Positions 17,067-24,732 are shown, numbered from the stretch's first letter. The stretch is 64,000 nucleotides of DNA from Bacillus sp. UNC41MFS5 (GCF_000686805.1 NZ_KK366019.1:244470-308469), one strand, 5' to 3'. Numbers and translations are program-made. The notes: generated by a model from the letters alone, not told the origin.

Positions 17067-18077
17067 ATGCTTCAAAAAATGCTGGAAAATCAATATGGCA
17101 TTACGGTCGATGAATATGTAAAACTGGATAGGTTTGATGCATTAAGAGGAAATGGCTGGCTCTATTTAATCTCTAAACCAGCGGGCAAGGAAGAAGAAGA
17201 TATTGCCGAACTTGAGAAAATCGCGGAGCATTTACGAAATTATGGTGATCATAATGTTCCCGCCATTTTGCCTTCTAAAGAAGGGCATTTAATTACGGAA
17301 TGGGAAAGAAATAAATATTGTGTCCTTGCAAATCGGCAACTAGAAGAACAGAAAAAAGTTAAATTGGGCAGGAAATTGGCAAAATTTCATGAGCGCGGCA
17401 GGAGAGTTCCCTTTCAAATAGAGAGGTCTAGCAGGATTGGACAATGGAAGTCCTTATGGGAAAAACGGCTCGAGCAGATGGAAAAGGTGTGGAATGGTCT
17501 TCTTTTTCAAACACCTGAAGATGAATTTCAGCGGATGTTTATTGATTCCTTCCCCTATTATCTGGGTTTAACGGAAAACGCTATTCAATATCTAGTGGAT
17601 ACCGAAATTGATGATGAACCACTTGAAACGGATAGCGGCACGGTTTGTCATGAACGTTTTACGCAAAAGACTTGGGGGCCGCTCAATAATTATATGATTA
17701 AAAATCCGTTTGACTGGGTATTTGACCATCGCAGCCGGGACATAGGTGAATGGACAAGGGAAAGATATCTTCATAATTCCCAAACCTATGATGTGGAATT
17801 AAAGCGCTTTTTTGAAGAGTATCAAAGTATTGCCCCTTTGTCGCCATTTTCCTGGCGATTATTGTATTCACGGTTAATTTTCCCGCTCCATTACTTTGAA
17901 TGTATAGAAAGTTATTATATTACCACATCAGAACAGGACAAAAAGGTATTAGAAGAAAAGTTAATGAGAATTTTACGTCAGTCCGGTGAATATGAACAAT
18001 TTTTGGCGGGTTTTTATCAACTTACGGATGCTCCAATTAAGACTTTAAAGCTACCTTTGTTAGAATGGCTTTACTAA
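17067..18077 (+). CDS. yutH: Spore coat-associated protein YutH (CotS-like kinase fold)
   Basis: A 336-residue protein of the CotS/YutH family, which has an aminoglycoside-phosphotransferase-like fold. CHERFTQKTWGPLNNY (near residue 191) corresponds to the catalytic HGD-type loop but lacks the normal HGDLHPGN pattern. FDWVFDHRSRDIGEW (near 212) corresponds to the metal-binding DFD region. Family members are deposited in the spore coat. ATG 17067 follows GAGGTGG. In B. subtilis homoserine/threonine genes lie between yutH and yutI as I recall; here yutI follows at once across a shared terminator. Confidence 0.85.
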   Translation: MLQKMLENQYGITVDEYVKLDRFDALRGNGWLYLISKPAGKEEEDIAELEKIAEHLRNYGDHNVPAILPSKEGHLITEWERNKYCVLANRQLEEQKKVKLGRKLAKFHERGRRVPFQIERSSRIGQWKSLWEKRLEQMEKVWNGLLFQTPEDEFQRMFIDSFPYYLGLTENAIQYLVDTEIDDEPLETDSGTVCHERFTQKTWGPLNNYMIKNPFDWVFDHRSRDIGEWTRERYLHNSQTYDVELKRFFEEYQSIAPLSPFSWRLLYSRLIFPLHYFECIESYYITTSEQDKKVLEEKLMRILRQSGEYEQFLAGFYQLTDAPIKTLKLPLLEWLY

Positions 18078-18092
18078 TCGTATTATGATGAC

Positions 18093-18128
18093 AAAAAAGC
18101 GACTGCCGCTATTGGCAATCGCTTTTTT
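18093..18128. terminator. Bidirectional terminator between yutH and yutI
   Basis: AAAAAAGCGACTGCC (18093-18107) pairs with GGCAATCGCTTTTTT (18114-18128), one mismatch, with A and T tracts. Confidence 0.88.
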
Positions 18129-18142
18129 GCTATACTTCATTA

Positions 18143-18379
18143 TTAGAAAACTTGCTCTACTTCAACAATTCCTGGTACTTCTTCTAAAAGTGCTCTTTCG
18201 ATACCAGCTTTAAGTGTGATGGTTGAACTTGGGCAGCTGCCGCATGCACCTAACAGGCGAAGCTTGACAATGCCTTCTTCAACATCTACTAATTCACAAT
18301 CTCCGCCGTCGCGAAGAAGAAATGGACGTAATTTATCTAATACTTCTTGAACTTGTTCAAAAATTTCTTGTTCTGCCAA
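18143..18379 (-). CDS. yutI: NifU C-terminal-domain Fe-S scaffold YutI
   Basis: A 78-residue protein consisting of one NifU-like (Nfu) domain. It starts [20 protein letters not shown] and carries the cluster-binding CXXC in [15 protein letters not shown]. Such proteins hold and deliver 4Fe-4S clusters. The start is TTG 18379, nine bases after GGAAGGGAG. It sits close to other Fe-S genes in this stretch (lipA as a client, the A-type carrier at 20605), which fits a cluster delivery role. Confidence 0.9.
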   Translation of the reverse strand: MAEQEIFEQVQEVLDKLRPFLLRDGGDCELVDVEEGIVKLRLLGACGSCPSSTITLKAGIERALLEEVPGIVEVEQVF

Positions 18380-18530
18380 ATTAATCGACTCCCTTCCTAT
18401 ACTTATATTATAATGTCATCATCGTGAAAAATCCATTATCAGAAATTAGGAAAACACACATTTATAGACATTATCGTGGTTTTTATCGTAAAAATGAGGT
18501 AACCTGAAATAAAAAGGCGGGAATGAATAA

Positions 18531-18857
18531 ATGAATAGCTCTGAAGTAGAAATTGTTGTTTATGGTGCGGAACAATTGTGCCCGAGTTGTGTCAATTTAC
18601 CATCTTCCAAAGAAACGTTTGAATGGCTGGAAGCAGCGATTGCGAGAAAATTTCCAAACCAACCGTTTAAAATGACCTATGTGGATATCTATCAGCCAAT
18701 TGGGGAGAATGAAAAAATTACGTTTGCAGAAAAAGTGGTCGAAGAAGATATGTTTTATCCAGTGGTTGTCATCAAAGACAAAATCGTTGGCGAAGGGAAC
18801 CCACGTTTAAAAACCATTTTCACAGAACTAGAAAAATATGGATATAATGCTATTTAA
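18531..18857 (+). CDS. yuzD: DUF1462 protein YuzD
   Basis: A 108-residue thioredoxin-fold-like protein of the DUF1462/YuzD family, with YGAEQLCPSCVNLPSSKET near the N-terminus. The CXXC in CPSC and the later FYPVVVIKDKIVGEGNPRL recall the thioredoxin/glutaredoxin cis-proline region. A redox or metal-transfer role is plausible but unproven. Start ATG 18531 follows GGCGGGAATG, a moderate ribosome binding site. It is divergent from yutI, with 150 bp between. Confidence 0.87.
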   Translation: MNSSEVEIVVYGAEQLCPSCVNLPSSKETFEWLEAAIARKFPNQPFKMTYVDIYQPIGENEKITFAEKVVEEDMFYPVVVIKDKIVGEGNPRLKTIFTELEKYGYNAI

Positions 18858-18863
18858 AAATGA

Positions 18864-18896
18864 AGAAGCATTCCAGATTGGAATGCTTCTTTGTTT
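18864..18896 (+). terminator. Intrinsic terminator after yuzD
   Basis: AGAAGCATTCC (18864-18874) pairs perfectly with GGAATGCTTCT (18880-18890), followed by a T-rich tract. Confidence 0.9.
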
Positions 18897-18900
18897 TAAT

Positions 18901-18936
18901 CTAGCTCCAGCGCCTGTTCAAGGCGCTGGAGCATTT
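18901..18936. repeat. Short palindrome related to the family A repeat
   Basis: GCTCCAGCGCCT (18904-18915) and AGGCGCTGGAGC (18921-18932) form a 12-bp perfect hairpin. The CTAGCTCCAGC edge is the reverse complement of the right end of the 16141-16290 repeat, so this is probably an internally deleted copy. Confidence 0.6.
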
Positions 18937-18941
18937 TAATA

Positions 18942-20009
18942 TTAACCATTATGAAATTTATACATCCACAGAATACCAGATTTAAGCAAACGGGCGACAC
19001 GTCCTGTAATGGCGCGGTCTGCCATCATCCCAAACCCGTGCTTTTTCCCAAGAGAACCAAGGATCCCCTTTAATTTTATTTGTGGGAATGATGTTGGAGG
19101 CTCTTCACCCTTCCAACGTCTCTTTAATACTTCAACAATTTGTTCCGCCTGACCTTCGGCTAATTGAGCACTAGGAGCATGGGGAAGACTTGCGCAATCA
19201 CCGAGAATAAAGACATGTTCATCATGCGGTAGATGGTGGAGCGGGGTAATAACAAGTCTTCCCATTCCATCTTTTTCTCCGTCCATATTACGGACAATTT
19301 CATTGGCTTGAATTCCTGCTGTCCAAACAATGACATCACAATGGATCGGCTCGTCGTGATTGTATAATAAATTTTCTTCCACTTTGGTAATATTCGAGTT
19401 GTTAATAATTTCGACATTGTTTTTTACAAACCAATTTTCTACATATTTGCTTAAACGTTCCGGGAATGCAGAGAGAATATGTTTTCCCCGATCAAATAAT
19501 TTGATGTTTATATCTTCGCGACTTTCACTCAATTCACTTGCTAGCTCCACACCGCTAAGACCAGCGCCCACGATACCAACAACTGAGCCAGGTCCCAGAT
19601 TATTTAAGACAGAGTAGGTAAGTCGAGATTTTTCAATAGACTGGATACTGTAGGTAAACTGATTGGCTCCAGGAACATCATGATACTTGTCCTCACAGCC
19701 TAGACCAATGATTACCTCATCATAGTCGAGAGGCTCCGCATCCTTTAGTGTGACCTTTTTTTCAGTTGTTTGAATCCCGATTACCTCACCATACACTACT
19801 TTTAATCGTGGGTGCTCCGGAAAATCAACTCTTACTTCTTTGTCAGAAATCGTTCCTGCTGCTAATGCATAGTACTCCGTCTTTAAGCAGTGGTAAGGTA
19901 CACGGTCCACTAGTGTAATCGTCATGTCCTCTGGTAAATGGTTAGGGAGAATTTCATTTAGAATTTTCATCCCGCCGTAGCCGCCACCAAGAATTACAAG
20001 GTTTTTCAT
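18942..20009 (-). CDS. yutJ: Type II NADH dehydrogenase-like flavoprotein YutJ
   Basis: A 355-residue FAD/NAD(P)H oxidoreductase. The FAD Rossmann motif LVILGGGYGGMK is at the N-terminus and the NAD(H) motif VGIVGAGLSGVELASEL near residue 145. ATG-type FAD motif VIVWTAGIQAN lies near 230 and VFILGDCASLPHAPSAQLAEGQ near 268. The last 25 residues (RVARLLKSGILWMYK) form an amphipathic helix like the membrane anchor of NDH-2 enzymes. It should feed electrons from NADH to menaquinone without proton pumping. ATG 20009 follows AAAGGGGAAA. A second NDH-2, yumB, lies 6 kb away. Confidence 0.85.
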   Translation of the reverse strand: MKNLVILGGGYGGMKILNEILPNHLPEDMTITLVDRVPYHCLKTEYYALAAGTISDKEVRVDFPEHPRLKVVYGEVIGIQTTEKKVTLKDAEPLDYDEVIIGLGCEDKYHDVPGANQFTYSIQSIEKSRLTYSVLNNLGPGSVVGIVGAGLSGVELASELSESREDINIKLFDRGKHILSAFPERLSKYVENWFVKNNVEIINNSNITKVEENLLYNHDEPIHCDVIVWTAGIQANEIVRNMDGEKDGMGRLVITPLHHLPHDEHVFILGDCASLPHAPSAQLAEGQAEQIVEVLKRRWKGEEPPTSFPQIKLKGILGSLGKKHGFGMMADRAITGRVARLLKSGILWMYKFHNG

Positions 20010-20234
20010 TTTTATTTCCCCTTTGAATATCCCATTTCATATTTAAAGTTGCCTAAAATGTCATAAAAAAAAGTAGTAAAATAATTCCGTTCCTTTAACA
20101 CATACGAGTATAGCGGAATTATGTCAAAATAACAACAATTTTCATGATTTTCTTGACATCGATATAGTATACATGGTAATTGACGGAGTGAACGAAATGG
20201 AGTAGGATAATTAGTTGTGGAGAGGTGAAAAGCA

Positions 20235-20474
20235 ATGATTCAACCCATCATCGAATTTTGTATAAGCAATCTTGCAAATGGTGCACAAAAGGCACTTGAG
20301 AAATTAGAAAAAGATCCTAATTTGGATATTATTGAATATGGATGTCTTGGATATTGCGGTAAATGTGCGACTACGTTATATGCTCTCGTTAATGGAGAAG
20401 TAGTCACAGGAAAAACACCTGACGAATTGGTCGATAACATTTATCAATACTTGGAAGATAATCCAATGTTTTAA
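20235..20474 (+). CDS. yuzB: DUF1450 protein YuzB
   Basis: A 79-residue protein of the DUF1450/YuzB family. Four cysteines are visible. CISN is near the start, and [10 protein letters not shown] contains CX3CX2C-type spacing that suggests metal or Fe-S binding. Function unproven. ATG 20235 follows GAGAGGTG. It is divergent from yutJ over 225 bp with a TTGACA hexamer at 20153-20158, and it precedes the A-type Fe-S carrier, a context in keeping with a redox or Fe-S role. Confidence 0.88.
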   Translation: MIQPIIEFCISNLANGAQKALEKLEKDPNLDIIEYGCLGYCGKCATTLYALVNGEVVTGKTPDELVDNIYQYLEDNPMF

Positions 20475-20478
20475 AATA

Positions 20479-20502
20479 GGGAGCGCTGCCGCTCCCTTAT
20501 TT
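20479..20502 (+). terminator. Intrinsic terminator after yuzB
   Basis: GGGAGC (20479-20484) pairs with GCTCCC (20491-20496), followed by TTATTTAT. Confidence 0.75.
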
Positions 20503-20604
20503 ATATATATTTCATATGATAATACGAAGGAACCGTATTATTTGAGTAGTTAACAATACGTGTATATAATAAATTTAAAAGCCTCATATAGGGAGGGTAT
20601 CACA

Positions 20605-20970
20605 ATGAGTGATAATGTGGTTATTTTAACAGAAGCGGCGTCGCTGCATATTAAAGAAATGATGAAGCATAACGAAGAAGAAGGTGCATTGTTACGTGTC
20701 AGCGTAAAAGGCGGTGGATGCAGCGGTTTATCCTATGGGATGGGCTTTGAACGTACAGTAAATGAAGATGATTTGAGACTAGAACAATTTGGAATTCAAA
20801 TCTTAGTCGATAAAGAGAGTGCAGCGATTTTACAAGGAACCAAGATTGATTATAAAGAATCAATGATGGGCGGCGGCTTTACCATTGAAAATCCGAATGC
20901 GATCGCATCATGCGGATGTGGATCATCGTTTAGAACGGCTACTGCTACTGGTACTCCGGAAGAATGCTAG
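20605..20970 (+). CDS. yutM: A-type Fe-S carrier (ErpA/IscA-like) YutM, 3' end replaced by an inserted element
   Basis: A 121-residue HesB/IscA-family carrier that passes Fe-S clusters to client enzymes. The three cluster ligands are present: C39 in GGGCSG and C103, C105 in ASCGCGSS. ATG 20605 follows GGGAGGG; a longer frame from 20560 lacks a ribosome binding site. The last 30 codons (from 20878) are repeated at 24641-24732, where the original 3' end with the native terminator now lies. The gene is therefore a hybrid whose C-terminus, including C103 and C105, is supplied by the element. The displaced copy encodes Asp where this one has Glu (codon 95). No terminator follows the TAG. Confidence 0.93.
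   Translation: MSDNVVILTEAASLHIKEMMKHNEEEGALLRVSVKGGGCSGLSYGMGFERTVNEDDLRLEQFGIQILVDKESAAILQGTKIDYKESMMGGGFTIENPNAIASCGCGSSFRTATATGTPEEC
20878..20969 (+). repeat. Left attachment repeat (attL-like)
   Basis: The repeat runs from the TTT before ACCATTGAAAATCCG through AAGAATGCTA. It is translated as the last 30 codons of yutM. It differs from the right copy at 20889 (A for C) and at one third-position base (GGA for GGG). It contains the palindrome GCGATCGC within ATGCGATCGCAT, a possible recombination core. Confidence 0.85.
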
Positions 20971-21191
20971 GCGTCATATCAACGTTTTGAGCCGTTTTGA
21001 GGTCCGGGATATTAGTCCGGTAATCGAATCGGAAACTAGGGCGCAGGGTTGCGGATAACGTCGAAAATCGGAACAAATACAACCCCAGAATTGAACAAAC
21101 TTAACCCTAAAAGTAACGAATCAGGGTTGTAAATAACGGCCTTCTTAGCGGTGGGATGTCTAATCAATCATCGTTAGGGAGGCTTTTTATT
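20971..21191 (+). other. Non-coding left arm of the inserted element
   Basis: No convincing ORF. Short repeated words such as TTAACCCTAA, ACAACCCCAG and CAGGGTTG occur, as would be expected of recombinase arm or regulatory sites, but no definite site is recognised. Confidence 0.4.
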
Positions 21192-21364
21192 ATGGCGTTA
21201 CAGAAGCGCGCTAGACGCAAGCCAGTGCGCGAACTGGCAAATATAAGAAGGAATATCCGAATTTAACGTTAGAGCAGGCGCTAGATTTAGTTATGCCGGC
21301 AAGAAGGCGGAGGGAGAGGGCTTTAATAATTTGCTCGGAGATTACCGTGTTGGAACGAATGTAA
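21192..21364 (+). pseudogene. Frameshifted small element protein
   Basis: ATG 21192, preceded by TAGGGAGG, opens a frame starting MALQKRARRKPVRELA that stops after 24 codons. Restoring one A in the CAAATAT run near 21238 continues it as KYKKEYPNLTLEQALDLVMP, then an arginine-rich stretch, to TAA 21362-21364. The very basic small protein resembles a phage-encoded DNA-binding or regulatory peptide, but no family is recognised. Its end overlaps the truncated tail gene, which probably marks the internal deletion junction. Confidence 0.5.
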
Positions 21365-22537
21365 ATTGGAGTTTGTGGTCAAACGGGTTATCTGATACCG
21401 CAGCAATGGTTAATGGTGTCATCACTTGTACTCCGAACTTTAATTACGGGGAAGTTGGTTTTCGCTTCAATAACGTTCAGAATTATGTAGGTAAAACTTT
21501 GATGTTCACATTACGGGTGTCGACAGCGAAAACTGGAGGAAATGATTCCTTAAAAGGAAGAATGTATTTGTACAACGGAAGCACACAGGTAAACGCGAGA
21601 AACGGGTCAACGGTGACATTCCGGAAGGACAGTACACGAGACTCACGATGACCCAGACCATCGAATCCGGATACGACAATATCCGTTTCGGTGCGTATGA
21701 GACGAATACAGAATTCTTCAAGGTCAGCGTGAAGGATTTGATGGTGATTGATGTTACAACAAATGTAAGTTTCAATCCCGATGCATATGGCGATGGCTGG
21801 TGGATCTCTAATCCCCCTCCTGTTGGTTTCGGTTCTTCAAGTAAGTTTAAAGGAAAAGCGGGGTTAGCAATAGGGGATAGTTTGACTTCCGTTTTGAAAT
21901 GGCAAGAAACTGTTAAGACCACACATCAATTCACGATTGATACACATGCTTTAAATGGTGTTGGATTTATCTCTATGGTGGATGGCGGAACTACAAGTGT
22001 CGGAACAATAGCTGCATTAACAGTAGCACAGGTGACAAGTAAGGATTTCATTGTTATATATGGTGGGATGAATGAACGTAATTCAGCTTATGGGGTTAAA
22101 GGCGATTTATATCCTGCACAAACTACGATTTGGGGAAGGTTCAGTATGTGGTTAACAAACTGTATGATTTGTTAACCCAAGCGAACAACCTTAAGTGCAA
22201 GATTTTGTTTGTCACACCTCATTGTGCAGGCAAGTATGAGTATATTGATGTGGATGGGTATGGGGAATATCCTACATCATCCGGACAATCATTAGAAAAG
22301 TTGAGTGATACAATTAAGGCTATTGCTCAATATAATAACATTTCTGTAGTAGACTTGTGGCAGGATTCAGGGATTGGCAAATTCACTTGGTCGATTTATA
22401 CTGCCAGCCCTACAGCAACAAGAGGGACACCGGCAACCGGTACACCATTTCCGAACAATGCGGATCAACTACATTTAAGTGATTTAGGTTATGCAAAAAT
22501 AGGTGACATGATTGCGAGTAAAATGAATCTGCTATAA
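21331..22537 (+). pseudogene. Phage-type SGNH/GDSL hydrolase (tail protein), two frameshifts
   Basis: Three consecutive frames make one protein of about 400 residues. The first part (from LLGDYRVGTNVNWSLWSNG) is a carbohydrate-binding-like jelly roll. The second holds the nucleophile block GLAIGDSLTS and the GGMNE block. The third ends with ADQLHLSDLGYA, which supplies the catalytic Asp and His. Restoring one C in the TTCCGG run near 21622 and one A in GGGGAAGG near 22137 joins all three. The 5' end lacks a start and seems cut by a deletion. Such esterases deacetylate polysaccharides on phage tails. As it stands it is inactive. Confidence 0.72.
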
Positions 22538-22551
22538 CATCGCACTTGGAA

Positions 22552-22653
22552 CCAAGTGTGACACAAGTAGATGAAGTTCATTTTACTGATGCCGGATATA
22601 ATATCGTAGCCAATCTTGTATATAAAAAGGGCAAAGAATTAGGTTATTGGTGA
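22552..22653 (+). pseudogene. C-terminal scrap of a second SGNH hydrolase
   Basis: Thirty-three codons reading DEVHFTDAGYNIVANLVYKK and ending ELGYW-stop. The DXXH plus TDAGY pattern is the last block of an SGNH/GDSL hydrolase. It has no start and is out of context, so it is a remnant. Confidence 0.55.
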
Positions 22654-22677
22654 TTTGTCCTGGAAAAAGGGTAAGGT

Positions 22678-22708
22678 GAGTGGTACAAAAAGCCACTCTT
22701 TTTTTTTT
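22678..22708 (+). terminator. Intrinsic terminator inside the element
   Basis: GAGTGG (22678-22683) pairs with CCACTC (22693-22698), followed by ten T. Confidence 0.85.
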
Positions 22709-22750
22709 CTAAACATTTGTACCTTTCAAAATGCGATGGACATGCATTAA

Positions 22751-22846
22751 ATAATCGTAGTTCCAAAAGATTTCCCCACAATGCAAGCTGCAGATTATGT
22801 TGAATCGAGGGCGGTATTTAAGAAATTTGGAGCAATTAGATTATAA
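22751..22846 (+). pseudogene. Fragment of a phage tail-type gene
   Basis: An open stretch of 31 codons (FPTMQAADYVESRAVFKKFG) ending at TAA 22844-22846, just before the pectate lyase and without a start codon. It looks like the C-terminus of a lost protein; the family is not recognised. Confidence 0.35.
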
Positions 22847-22861
22847 GGAAGGGATTAATAA

Positions 22862-23716
22862 ATGGTAACGACTTATGGATGGGCTGATGTTTTTGGTGTT
22901 ACAGGCGGTGAAGGTGGAAGAACGGTTCTAGTGACTAATGCAACAGACTTTCTTAATTACGCAAAAAGTACAAGCCATTATGTCATTAAGGTAAGCGGAA
23001 CAATTACACTAGCAGCCGGAATGCATAGTTTACAATCGAACAAGACCATCATCGGTGTTGGAAAAACTGCTAAAATCACAGGCGGTGGATTGTACTTTAA
23101 CGGAAAGACAAACGTTATCATCAAGAATATTACATTCACAGGAGTAAATGACGACTGTATCGCTCTTTCTAACAGTATTAATTTCTTAATCATGAATAAC
23201 GATTTTTCAAATGCAGGAGATGGATTATTAGACATCAATCTAGGGTCTAACAATATCACTGTATGCTGGAATAGATTTAGCAGCCATGATCTAACAACAC
23301 TGGTTGGGCATTCCGATACTCAAACATCGGATAGAGGTAAGTTAAAAGTTACTTATCATCATAATTGGTTTGATAGGGTAGATCAACGACAACCAAGGGT
23401 TCGATATGGAGAGGTACACGTATATAACAACTACTATAGAGGGAATAACAGTCTGTATGCGTTAGGTATAGGTGTTGAAGCAAAAATCTATTCGGAAAAC
23501 AACTATTTTGAAAACATCCCTGCTACCTACTACCTAGACAATGCTTCCCAACCGGGTTATGCGAAAGATACAGGAAGTTACTTTGTAGGTACGGGAAGTT
23601 CAACGACTTGGAAACCTAGTGGAGTAACATGGAATCCGAGCAATCATTACACATATTCTTTGGATAATGCAATTGATGTAAAATCAATCGTTATGAGCAA
23701 AGCAGGTATTATTTAA
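22862..23716 (+). CDS. Pectate lyase (polysaccharide lyase family 1), no signal peptide
   Basis: A 284-residue right-handed parallel beta-helix enzyme of PL1/PelB type, which cleaves polygalacturonate by beta-elimination with calcium. Family marks are NKTIIGVGKTAKITGGGLYF, NVIIKNITFTGVNDD, the VTYHHNWFDRVDQRQPRVRYG block holding the catalytic Arg (near residue 180), and VYNNYYRGN. Bacterial pectate lyases are normally secreted, but this one begins MVTTYGWADVFG with no hydrophobic leader. In a tail-gene setting it may instead be a virion-associated depolymerase. It is the only long intact ORF in the element. AAGGAAGG lies upstream of ATG 22862. Confidence 0.8.
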   Translation: MVTTYGWADVFGVTGGEGGRTVLVTNATDFLNYAKSTSHYVIKVSGTITLAAGMHSLQSNKTIIGVGKTAKITGGGLYFNGKTNVIIKNITFTGVNDDCIALSNSINFLIMNNDFSNAGDGLLDINLGSNNITVCWNRFSSHDLTTLVGHSDTQTSDRGKLKVTYHHNWFDRVDQRQPRVRYGEVHVYNNYYRGNNSLYALGIGVEAKIYSENNYFENIPATYYLDNASQPGYAKDTGSYFVGTGSSTTWKPSGVTWNPSNHYTYSLDNAIDVKSIVMSKAGII

Positions 23717-23719
23717 TAG

Positions 23720-23958
23720 ATACCACCATCCAAACCGTTTATCTTTGGAAGTGATTTTTACTTTACGGGTCAGAATGGAGTGCTAAGAGAAATATCTGAA
23801 TTAAATAAAAAGTTGATTAGCGTTCCATCATCAAGTACTGCTTCAGGTAAAAAGGTGATTTCGCTGCTGATGCGAATTACTTTTATGTTTGCTACGACAC
23901 TAATCTTTGGATTCGCATACCTAAAGATTCAACTCATGGTAATGTCATTCTTGGATGA
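23720..23958 (+). pseudogene. Phage tail-fibre C-terminal fragment, frameshifted
   Basis: An open frame from 23720 (KPFIFGSDFYFTGQNGVLRE, ISELNKKLIS) loses frame in the AAAAA run near 23850. Adding one A restores GDFAADANYFYVCYDTNLWI and a TGA at 23956-23958. The 'YFYVCYDTNLWIRIPKDS' ending is typical of short tail-fibre or baseplate proteins. There is no start codon. It follows the pectate lyase directly, perhaps originally fused to it or in the same operon. Confidence 0.6.
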
Positions 23959-23980
23959 TAATGCGCATTACTCAACGATT

Positions 23981-24010
23981 GGCCGGTCCTTCGTGGGCCG
24001 GTCTTTTTTT
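23981..24010 (+). terminator. Intrinsic terminator after the tail-gene block
   Basis: GGCCGGTCC (23981-23989) pairs with GGGCCGGTC (23995-24003) with two wobbles around TTCGT, followed by eight T. Confidence 0.85.
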
Positions 24011-24115
24011 TCGATTATTGACGCAAACTGACGAAATATACACGCTAGAATATTTTTCCAAATCAAACTATTCCGCTGTAAATTGCAGTAGAATAGTACT
24101 AGGATGCGATAGGGG

Positions 24116-24446
24116 ATGAAAACGGAAGGTATTCTCGGACTTATTGGCGGCATTTTCGGATTATTAGGCGGAATGGTAGTTTTTGTATTCATCGGTTTTG
24201 TTGATCCATCGATTGCTTGGAAGGGGATGGTCGGCATTTTATGCGGGGGCTGTCGGAATAGTTGGCGCAGTGATGTGTAAAAAGAATGAGCATACTGGCG
24301 GTGCTCTGATGATACTTTCTGCGATTGCTGGTACGTATTTTACCGTGTGGGCTTACTTTATCGCTGACGTTTTATTGATTATCGGAGGAGTAATAGCTAT
24401 AAAGAAAGGCAATAAATTAGTCGATGAAGAGACGCTCGAGCAATAG
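24116..24446 (+). pseudogene. DUF4064-like small membrane protein, frameshifted
   Basis: ATG 24116 opens MKTEGILGLIGGIFGLLGGM and continues to WKGMVGIL, then leaves frame at the TTTT run near 24239. Removing one T joins it to AGAVGIVGAVMCKKNEHTGG and a further two helices, ending VDEETLEQ at 24444-24446. The rebuilt product of about 109 residues has four hydrophobic segments, like DUF4064 proteins often found in prophages and mobile islands. It could have been a lysogeny cargo gene. An in-frame alternative beginning at 24183 lacks a ribosome binding site. Confidence 0.55.
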
Positions 24447-24640
24447 CCGGTCTTTTTTTTCGTTTCATAATATTAGGTACGTGGTTGAATAATGTCGAAA
24501 GTTAGGGTACTATGTAGTTAACGACATCCACCGCTAGGGTACGTCGTACAACACAATCCTATTCGCGAAAAACAACCCATATATAATTGAAGAAACGTTG
24601 ATATTAGTGCGTTTAATCGACCGTAAACTAGGACGAATAA
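24447..24640 (+). other. Non-coding right arm of the inserted element
   Basis: No ORF. The words TTAGGGTAC (near 24503) and TAGGGTACGTCGTAC (near 24534) are partial repeats, and GTACGTCGTAC is nearly palindromic. Arm-type recombinase sites are possible but not shown. A GCCGGTCTTTTTTTTCG string near 24447 repeats the end of the terminator at 23981-24010. Confidence 0.4.
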
Positions 24641-24732
24641 TTTACCATTGACAATCCGAATGCGATCGCATCATGCGGATGTGGGTCATCGTTTAGAACG
24701 GCTACTGCTACTGGTACTCCGGAAGAATGCTA
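24641..24732 (+). repeat. Right attachment repeat (attR-like), displaced native yutM 3' end
   Basis: The second copy of the last 30 codons of yutM, ending with TAA instead of TAG (the TAA is completed just beyond the repeat). It is directly followed by the long bidirectional terminator that would normally end yutM. It has no start codon and is not expressed as a gene. Confidence 0.85.

Larger units (their letters stand above)
20878..24732 (+). mobile_element. Degenerate integrated element inserted at the 3' end of yutM
   Basis: A 3.7-kb insertion bounded by 92-bp direct repeats (20878-20969 and 24641-24732, two mismatches) that duplicate the end of yutM. This is the pattern left by site-specific integration into a gene's 3' end. 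Contents in order: a frameshifted small protein, a frameshifted SGNH-hydrolase tail protein, two more tail-gene scraps, an intact pectate lyase without signal peptide, a frameshifted tail-fibre C-terminus and a frameshifted four-helix membrane protein. All are on the plus strand. No integrase, replication or head gene is visible, so it appears to be a prophage or phage-like island reduced by a large internal deletion. It is not able to move on its own from what is seen. Confidence 0.8.

Noticed and set aside
24183..24446. 87-codon ORF taken as a separate gene
   Set aside because: It starts out of context inside a better-supported frame from ATG 24116; the two join if one base is removed, so it is treated as one frameshifted gene.
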